Below are positions 7,481 to 12,487 of a DNA stretch of 12,487 nt, piece after piece. The notes under the pieces are model-generated. The model ran no database searches. It was not told where the DNA came from and saw only the letters and a program-made list of their open reading frames with translations. Each line of letters opens with the position of its first letter. Positions within the stretch are counted from its first letter, which is position 1. The DNA comes from CAZVNZ01 sp964628515 (GTDB taxonomy: Bacteria > Bacillota > Clostridia > Christensenellales > Christensenellaceae): the NCBI GenBank assembly GCA_964628515.1, contig CAZVNZ010000049.1, positions 1-12,487 on the forward strand. Reading direction: 5' to 3'. A program made the translations under genes and the position numbers.

Positions 7481-8284
7481 TTATAGAGTAGAAACAAGCT
7501 CAAACAATTCCTTTGTGTCAAGCTCTAAATATTGGTTACTATCGGGTGTTGTTATTACATTGCTTAGATATTGATTAGAATTATGCTCTAAAATATTGCT
7601 GTCCAATGCGCTACCGTCAAAATCCTCTATGGAGGAAATCTCGTCTACCAAAAGTCCCAGTTTAGCCTCTCCCTTGCTTATTAGTATAACCATACCCCTG
7701 TTTTGGGCGGCGTAGGTTTCTATAAGCTCTTCTAAAAGGGGTACTATTTTACCTTCGCATAACTGCTTTGCCTTGGCAAAAGCCTCTAAAACCCCTGCTT
7801 CGTCATTATTTTCTCTGCATTTATCTATTATTACCGCTTGGTGATGCATTTCGTTGTGGGGTTTATGTATTTTGGATAAAATAGAGTTTATGGTGGCGTT
7901 TTTACCCCTGTAAGAGTTGTACCAAACACCAAAAGAGCATTTTAGAGGGTCTCTTGTCAGTGCAAAGGGTTTATGGCTTTCCACACTTTCCTCTAAAACA
8001 CTAACCCATTCAAGATGTTTGGACTTAATGTCCGCAAACACCTCAACATCAGTAGATAAGGGCTCTAAGCCAAATAAAACACGCATATCAATAATAGGGT
8101 AATACTCGCCGTACACATAAGAAATACCAAGGTAGTAGGGTGGACTTTCCGGCAAGGGAGTTATTTTGTCGTTCATTAATACCTGAACCACGTTTTCGCT
8201 GGAAATACAGTAATTATCGCTGTGAATTTTAAATGTTACCCACGGATAAATGGTGTTTGAAATAGTTTTATTATTTTCGTCCAT
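7481..8284 (-). CDS. CheW-like adaptor with inserted CZB zinc-binding domain (first gene of pair)
   Basis: Paralogue (267 aa) of the downstream gene with the same architecture. CheW first half is at about residues 14-73 (YPWVTFKI, YYPIIDMRVLFGL), CZB at about 86-192 with ligands His90, Cys116, His143 and His147 (HLEW, CSFGVWY, PHNEMH), and CheW second half at about 196-262 (RGMVILISKGEAKLGLLVDE). Every putative zinc ligand is kept in both copies, which argues that both bind metal. The start has a GGGAGG site 4-5 nt before the ATG. It is the first gene of the minus-strand operon, with a promoter candidate at 8348-8376. The sequences differ well beyond recent duplication, so the pair may be divided by receptor or CheA partner. 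That last point is inference. Confidence 0.88.
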   Translation of the reverse strand: MDENNKTISNTIYPWVTFKIHSDNYCISSENVVQVLMNDKITPLPESPPYYLGISYVYGEYYPIIDMRVLFGLEPLSTDVEVFADIKSKHLEWVSVLEESVESHKPFALTRDPLKCSFGVWYNSYRGKNATINSILSKIHKPHNEMHHQAVIIDKCRENNDEAGVLEAFAKAKQLCEGKIVPLLEELIETYAAQNRGMVILISKGEAKLGLLVDEISSIEDFDGSALDSNILEHNSNQYLSNVITTPDSNQYLELDTKELFELVSTL

Positions 8285-8347
8285 TTTGCCTCCCGAAATT
8301 AAACTTTGTATTGCGCACAGTAAGTAAGAGTTAGTTTTACAATAACT

Positions 8348-8376
8348 ATATTACCTATTTTATAGAATTTAGTCAA
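8348..8376 (-). promoter_or_regulatory. Promoter candidate for the CheW-CZB operon
   Basis: On the minus strand TTGACT (8376-8371) is followed 17 bp later by TAATAT (8353-8348). The -35 is 5/6 and the -10 is 4/6. It is divergent from, and 20 bp away from, the promoter of the nuclease gene. Confidence 0.5.
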
Positions 8377-8395
8377 GTATCTAAACTGCAATTAA

Positions 8396-8424
8396 TTGAA
8401 ATTTTGTCAAAAGTGTTTTATAAT
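8396..8424 (+). promoter_or_regulatory. Promoter of the Card1-like nuclease gene
   Basis: TTGAAA (8396-8401, 5/6) and TATAAT (8419-8424, 6/6) with a 17-bp spacer. Transcription would start near 8431, about 58 nt before the start codon. This gives the nuclease gene its own promoter, separate from any cas operon. Confidence 0.7.
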
Positions 8425-8488
8425 ATTACAATAAAAATATAAATATAGTTTTACGCAACCAAAATAGTATATTGTGAGGTGCAGACAT

Positions 8489-9661
8489 TTGAAAACTCTC
8501 GTAGAATTTTATGATTTGGATTCCCTAAAAAACATAGCCTCCGCCTGTTGTTTTAATCCCGAAAATTTGGTATTTATTTGTGAACGCTCTAAAGTTACGC
8601 AGTTAAACAAAAAGGGGTTGGGGGAGTTACTTGCAATAAGGAATTTGCAATGCACAATGTATTTTTACGAGGTAAGCAGAACAAACATAGCAGAAATCAC
8701 GGAAACATGCAAAAAAATAGCTACGGAGTTTGAAGATTGCGTGTTTGATTTTACGGGTGGCAGGGAATTAATGCTTATTTGCGCCGGCATTTACTGCAAA
8801 GAAAACAATGTACCTGCCTTTTATTTAGATTTAATACAAGGCAAGCTAATAGATGTAATAGGGTGCGGAAAATACAAAGAAAGTTTTGAGCTGTCCGCAT
8901 TTAACGTGGCTCAAATACTAAAATTATACGGTGCTACCTACGAGCGTTGCGGACATTGTGAGAAAGATGTACCCATAGGGGATTTTGAAGAAATACTCAG
9001 CATATTTGATGTTTTTAAAGAAAATGTGGCAAAATGGGGGTATTTTGTAAAATATCTCCAAACAAAAAAGGCAAACGAGGATATAGACTTACGCTTTTTA
9101 GGTGCAAAAACGGGGGAGGGGATAGCAAGAATACTAAACAAATTAAATAATTTAGGGGTTATTAACAGTTTAAAAGTAAGTGCAAAAGGTGTTTCTTTTA
9201 TGTACAAAAATCAAACAATAAAGCAATGGTTAAAAATTCAAGGTGTGTGGCTGGAATTATTTACCTATATTGCCGCCGTAAAAAGCAATTATTTTGATGA
9301 TGTGCAAATGAGCGTGGTACTAAACTGGGACAGCGAGACTTTTGACGAAAGCACAGCAAAAAACGAGATAGACGTAATACTGGTTAAAGGCGCAAGACCC
9401 ATATTTATATCCTGCAAAACGGGAGTACCCGATACATTTGCATTAAACGAAATACGGCTTTTAAGCAATAAATTTGGCGGCAGCCTAGCAAAAACGGTAA
9501 TGGTAACATCAAGAAACATATTTAAAGAGCATTACAACCTTTATTTAAGGGCAAAACTGCTAAAAATTTGCGTGGTAGAAATCGAAGATTTAGAGTTAAA
9601 CAAACTTGGTTTGGTATTAAAAGATATTACAACAGGTATGTATAAATACAAAAATAAGTAA
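8489..9661 (+). CDS. card1: Card1/Can2-like CRISPR ancillary nuclease (CARF + PD-(D/E)XK, DUF1887)
   Basis: Predicted effector of type III CRISPR immunity. Family members bind cyclic tetra-adenylate through a CARF domain and then nick or cut nucleic acids. I place the start at TTG 8489: GAGGTG (8476-8481) is 7 nt upstream and the product begins with KTLVEFYDLDSLKNIA as family members do; GTG 8474 in frame (395 aa) lacks a ribosome binding site. In the 390-aa form: Rossmann-like CARF at about 1-150 with ligand loop D87-F-T-G-G91; a winged-helix-like linker at about 165-240; and a PD-(D/E)XK nuclease at about 245-385 with WLELF (E256), NEIDV (D295) and FISCKTG (S308, K310). The acidic residue of the usual E-x-K is Ser here. 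The gene stands alone, divergent from cheW genes and 5.5 kb from the array. The family assignment is from recognition of the layout and motifs, not a search. Confidence 0.87.
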   Translation: MKTLVEFYDLDSLKNIASACCFNPENLVFICERSKVTQLNKKGLGELLAIRNLQCTMYFYEVSRTNIAEITETCKKIATEFEDCVFDFTGGRELMLICAGIYCKENNVPAFYLDLIQGKLIDVIGCGKYKESFELSAFNVAQILKLYGATYERCGHCEKDVPIGDFEEILSIFDVFKENVAKWGYFVKYLQTKKANEDIDLRFLGAKTGEGIARILNKLNNLGVINSLKVSAKGVSFMYKNQTIKQWLKIQGVWLELFTYIAAVKSNYFDDVQMSVVLNWDSETFDESTAKNEIDVILVKGARPIFISCKTGVPDTFALNEIRLLSNKFGGSLAKTVMVTSRNIFKEHYNLYLRAKLLKICVVEIEDLELNKLGLVLKDITTGMYKYKNK

Positions 9662-9678
9662 AAGCGCACAAATTTTTT

Positions 9679-9707
9679 TTGACAAACCCTTCTGTAACAA
9701 GTATAAT
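9679..9707 (+). promoter_or_regulatory. Consensus promoter of the HD-GYP gene
   Basis: TTGACA (9679-9684) and TATAAT (9702-9707) are both perfect matches with a 17-bp spacer. It begins 18 bp after the nuclease gene's stop, and no hairpin terminator separates the two genes, so some read-through from the nuclease gene is possible. A short frame at 9727-9762 (MKLIRLFGPVK) precedes the gene but has no ribosome binding site. Confidence 0.85.
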
Positions 9708-9765
9708 TTAGCTTATACAGAGAACAATGAAATTAATTCGACTATTTGGACCGGTGAAATAAATT

Positions 9766-10848
9766 ATGATTTATATGCCCGTGCAAAAACTAAAAGAAAG
9801 CATGGTAGTTGGTAAGGATGTAAATGTAAATACAAGCCGTAATTTTGGCATACCCTTAATCAGAGAAAAGGTAGCCTTAAACGACCAACTTATAGACAAA
9901 CTAAAACGGTATAAAGTGCCGGGTATTTATATAGAAAGCGAAGGTACGGGGGACGTTTGTCCTCAATCCGTAATAGAGGACAAACTTAAAATTAAGGCAC
10001 TCACAGAAATTAAAAACGTTTTTACCGCTTTTGGAGATATAAAAAAAGAGATTACACCAAAGGTTATAGACGGTATTTCCAATGTTGCGGGCGGTCTTGT
10101 GGAAAGTGTAATGAAGGATAGAGAGATGTTGGTAAATTTAGTGGAGCTTAAAAGCCACGACGATTACACCTACACCCATTCTTTATGCGTATCCTTATTA
10201 AGCGTTGCAACCGGTATGGCTTTAGGGTACAATTCCTCCAGATTACGAGAGCTTTCTACGGCGTCCTTGCTACACGATTTAGGCAAAATAGCAATACCCA
10301 TATCAATAATAAATAAGCCGGATAAACTGACTTACGAAGAATTTGAAGTTATAAAAACTCATCCCGCAAGAGGTAGAGATCTTTTAGAAGAGCGGTTTCA
10401 TATGGTGTCTCACTCTGTGCTTTCCGCAATAAAAAGCCATCACGAAAAATACGACGGCACAGGCTATCCACGAGGGGTAGACAGGCAGAAAATTCATCCA
10501 TATGCACGTATTATAAGTATTTCCGATGTGTTTGATGCCCTAACTTCCGAGCGCCCATATAGAAACGCCATGCAGTCCTCCGAGGCGGTGGAGTATCTTA
10601 TGGCATTTTCGGGCACTCACTTCGACCCGGAAATTTTAAAATTTTTTCTGCAAAAAGTGGCAATTTATCCTGTGGGTAGCTTAGTGGAGCTAAGTACGGG
10701 AGAAATTGCAATAGTGGTAAAAAATTACGGAGAAAACGTCCTTCGCCCGTTAGTTCGAGTAATAGACGAAAACTATAAGGCAAAATACGACATTAATTTA
10801 CTGCAAAACCCAACTTGCTACAACATCACCATAAAAAAATCCCTTTAA
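9766..10848 (+). CDS. HD-GYP domain cyclic dinucleotide phosphodiesterase
   Basis: Cytoplasmic 360-aa protein predicted to hydrolyse c-di-GMP, with effects on motility and surface growth. Residues 1-58 match the small N-terminal domain common in these proteins (MPVQKLKESMVVGKDV, then LIDKLKRYKVPGIYI). The HD-GYP core at about 125-300 has the metal ligands in order: H138, H170-D171 (LLHDLGKIAIP), H199 (THPARGRDLL), H225-H226, and the GYP loop at 233-235 (HHEKYDGTGYP), followed by D254 in ISDVFDALTSERPYR. All key residues are present, so it should be active. The tail at 300-360 is a short beta-rich extension. The ATG at 9766 has a weak GGTG site 9 nt upstream; ATG 9775 is an alternative. Some HD-GYP enzymes also cleave 3'3'-cGAMP, so other cyclic nucleotides are possible. 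Its stop abuts the stop of galT. Confidence 0.93.
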   Translation: MIYMPVQKLKESMVVGKDVNVNTSRNFGIPLIREKVALNDQLIDKLKRYKVPGIYIESEGTGDVCPQSVIEDKLKIKALTEIKNVFTAFGDIKKEITPKVIDGISNVAGGLVESVMKDREMLVNLVELKSHDDYTYTHSLCVSLLSVATGMALGYNSSRLRELSTASLLHDLGKIAIPISIINKPDKLTYEEFEVIKTHPARGRDLLEERFHMVSHSVLSAIKSHHEKYDGTGYPRGVDRQKIHPYARIISISDVFDALTSERPYRNAMQSSEAVEYLMAFSGTHFDPEILKFFLQKVAIYPVGSLVELSTGEIAIVVKNYGENVLRPLVRVIDENYKAKYDINLLQNPTCYNITIKKSL

Positions 10849-12339
10849 TTACAGACTTTTTATAAAACGCAGGGAAGCACTTTTGCCCTCCTTGGTATTT
10901 TTATACACTCCTGCATCTTCCAAAACTTGCAAAAAAGCCTTGCCGATTTCTTCATTTATAATATTGTGAACATTCGCCTCGGTAATTTGGGGGTGGCGCA
11001 AAACAAACTCCTCCGCCCAATCTTTATGATGAGCAATTTCCTCTATGCTACCCACATCATCACCCTTAAGCAAAGCCTTTGCCAAAATATCTGTCTCGGA
11101 TTTTAAGCGAGAGGGCAGTACCGCAAGCCCCATAACCTCGATTAATCCGATGTTTTCCTTTTTTATGTGATGCAAATTGGCATGTGGGTGAAAAACCCCC
11201 ATAGGATGCTCTTTCGTGGTGATGTTATTGCGTAAAACAAGGTCTAATTGGTAACTATCCCCCACTCTGCGTGCAATAGGGGTAATGGTGTTGTGGGGTG
11301 TATTTTCGGTGTGGGAGTATATAAACGCCTCTTCGTCCGTATATGTGCGCCATTTTTCCAGTATATAATCTGCAAGAAGGGCTATGCGCCTTGGGTTTTT
11401 GCTTGTAAGTCGCAAGGCAAACATCGGCCATTTTATGCTTGTGGTTTTAATATCTTCAAAACCCTTTACTTTAAAGAAAATATCCTCTTTTGCCTTTGCC
11501 ATGGGGAAGGTGTAGTTGCCCCCTTGGAAATGATCGTGAGACAAAATAGAGCCTCCCACAATGGGAATATCCGCATTAGACCCCACAAAATAATGGGGAA
11601 ACTGCCTAACAAAATCCAGTAGCTTAGTAAAGGTGGACAGCCCGATTTTCATAGGGGTATGCTCTGCGTTTAGCACTATGCAATGCTCATTATAATAAAC
11701 ATAGGGGGAATACTGTAAATACCAGTTTTCCTTGGTTAATTTAATGGGTATTATTCGGTGATTTTGGCGTGCAGGGTAGTTGATTCTACCGCTGTAACCC
11801 TCGTTTTCACAGCAAAGCAAGCATTTTGGGTAGCCTGATGCCACCGCCTTTCCGGCTGCAATTATGTCTTTTGGGTCTTTTTCCGGCTTGGCAAGATTTA
11901 TTGTAATATCAAGGACGCCGTACTTGGTTTTTGCCTTCCAACGCACGTCCTTTTTAGTGCGATATTTTCTTATATAATCAGTAGCCATAGAAAACTCATA
12001 ATAAAAACGGGTGGCATTTTTAGGGCTTTTTTTGTACAATTTAAAAAATTTTTCTACAACCATGCTTGGAGGGGGGGTAATGCACCCCATTAATTTTGTA
12101 TCCAGTAAATCTCTGTATGTTACGGTGTTTTGCTCTATAATTTTATTTTCGTAGGCAAAATTTAGCAAATGCTCTAAAATTTCTTCCAAATGGGTATAAG
12201 TTGCAGTTGCATTTTCCTTGTAATCTTCTAAATTAAGCACTTCGAGTATACGATTGGTTGCGTAAATTTCGTCCTCTTTGCTTATAAGTTTATGGGTAAT
12301 TCCGTAGTTTACCAAAGATTTTATTGCGTTATCTATCAT
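10849..12339 (-). CDS. galT: UDP-glucose--hexose-1-phosphate uridylyltransferase, class II
   Basis: Leloir pathway enzyme that swaps UMP between UDP-glucose and galactose-1-phosphate, giving UDP-galactose and glucose-1-phosphate in the cytoplasm. At 496 aa it has the length of the Firmicutes-type GalT family and matches it along its length: start MIDNAIKSLVNYGI, the CLLCCENEGYSGRINYPARQ region near residues 173-192, and the catalytic stretch at about 264-276 (GSILSHDHFQGG), where the histidine pair H268-x-H270 holds the expected uridylylated His. HANLHHIKKENIGLIEVMG follows near the C-terminus. The start has a GGGAG site 7-8 nt upstream. No galK or galE is adjacent in the window. Promoter and an overlapping dyad lie upstream, suggesting transcriptional control. 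The last base of the stop touches the stop of the HD-GYP gene with no space for a terminator. Confidence 0.94.
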   Translation of the reverse strand: MIDNAIKSLVNYGITHKLISKEDEIYATNRILEVLNLEDYKENATATYTHLEEILEHLLNFAYENKIIEQNTVTYRDLLDTKLMGCITPPPSMVVEKFFKLYKKSPKNATRFYYEFSMATDYIRKYRTKKDVRWKAKTKYGVLDITINLAKPEKDPKDIIAAGKAVASGYPKCLLCCENEGYSGRINYPARQNHRIIPIKLTKENWYLQYSPYVYYNEHCIVLNAEHTPMKIGLSTFTKLLDFVRQFPHYFVGSNADIPIVGGSILSHDHFQGGNYTFPMAKAKEDIFFKVKGFEDIKTTSIKWPMFALRLTSKNPRRIALLADYILEKWRTYTDEEAFIYSHTENTPHNTITPIARRVGDSYQLDLVLRNNITTKEHPMGVFHPHANLHHIKKENIGLIEVMGLAVLPSRLKSETDILAKALLKGDDVGSIEEIAHHKDWAEEFVLRHPQITEANVHNIINEEIGKAFLQVLEDAGVYKNTKEGKSASLRFIKSL

Positions 12340-12369
12340 AAGTTATCTCCCGCTTTGAAAAATATTTAT

Positions 12370-12399
12370 ATAATAAGAAGTTATATAGCATTTTGTCAA
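12370..12399 (-). promoter_or_regulatory. Promoter of galT
   Basis: On the minus strand TTGACA (12399-12394, 6/6) and TATTAT (12375-12370, 5/6) are separated by 18 bp. The transcript would begin about 25 nt before the ATG at 12339. Confidence 0.7.
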
Positions 12400-12417
12400 A
12401 AGTTACGCAGTAACTTT
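12399..12417. promoter_or_regulatory. Dyad overlapping the galT -35 edge, candidate operator
   Basis: AAAGTTAC (12399-12406) and GTAACTTT (12410-12417) form a perfect 8-bp inverted repeat around GCA. It touches the first base of the -35 element, a position where a regulator would act. The regulator is unknown. Confidence 0.45.
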
Positions 12418-12450
12418 AGGTATAAAATGAACATATAGCTACATTAATTC

Positions 12451-12467
12451 TGTTCGCAAAGCGAACA
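12451..12467. repeat. Short inverted repeat upstream of galT
   Basis: TGTTCGC (12451-12457) and GCGAACA (12461-12467) flank AAA. No T tract follows on either strand, so it does not look like an intrinsic terminator. It could be a second operator or belong to a gene beyond the window edge. The rest of 12340-12487 holds no gene that I can support. Confidence 0.4.
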
Positions 12468-12487
12468 ATATAAATAAAGTTGCTATA

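Noticed and set aside
9727..9762. Short frame MKLIRLFGPVK upstream of the HD-GYP gene
   Set aside because: It has no ribosome binding site, no distinctive codon pattern and ends before the gene without overlap, so a leader peptide is not supported.
11248..11622. Plus-strand 124-codon frame inside galT
   Set aside because: It lies opposite conserved GalT sequence including the catalytic histidines, with no independent evidence.
8401..12412. Shared 14-bp sequence ATTTTGTCAAAAGT at 8401 and about 12390 as a common operator
   Set aside because: Its core is simply the reverse complement of a TTGACA-type -35 in AT-rich flanks, and the two copies lie in different positions relative to the promoters, so chance is more likely.

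Overview
The window looks like a low-GC, AT-rich bacterial chromosome from a motile anaerobe. Strong Shine-Dalgarno sites, consensus sigma-70/A promoters (one is a perfect TTGACA-N17-TATAAT), a class II (Firmicutes-type) galT, chemotaxis parts and a c-di-GMP phosphodiesterase fit an uncultured clostridial lineage. A Treponema-like spirochaete is an alternative because of the relaxed lipobox and the Card1-type nuclease. The sequence alone does not settle the taxon.

Layout. (1) 89-2940 is a large CRISPR array: 37 identical 36-bp repeats plus one decayed terminal repeat, enclosing 37 spacers of 35-43 bp. The repeat carries a small stem-loop followed by an 8-nt tag ending GAAAC, which fits a Cas6-processed class 1 (type III-like) crRNA read left to right. 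No cas1/2/6/10 gene is in the window. (2) 3117-6577, plus strand: a dCache methyl-accepting chemotaxis protein and a sugar-binding lipoprotein, each ending in a strong terminator. (3) 6647-8284, minus strand: two tandem CheW proteins, each with a zinc-binding CZB domain inserted in the CheW fold. (4) 8489-9661, plus strand: a CARF plus PD-(D/E)XK (DUF1887) nuclease of the Card1/Can2 family, divergent from the CheW pair and with its own promoter. (5) 9766-10848: an HD-GYP phosphodiesterase. (6) 10849-12339, minus strand: galT, ending base-to-base against the HD-GYP gene.

How it fits together. The array and the Card1-like gene point to type III immunity: target RNA binding would make Cas10 produce cyclic oligoadenylate, which activates the Card1 nuclease. 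The Cas10 complex must be encoded elsewhere. The spacers support RNA targeting. Read as the reverse complement of the crRNA strand, every spacer has at least one open frame, nine contain a start codon (five with a ribosome binding site), and several groups of spacers encode the same peptide with mostly third-position changes. Many spacers also carry strong inverted repeats, more than I would expect by chance. The rest of the window is a chemotaxis, second-messenger and sugar-use neighbourhood.
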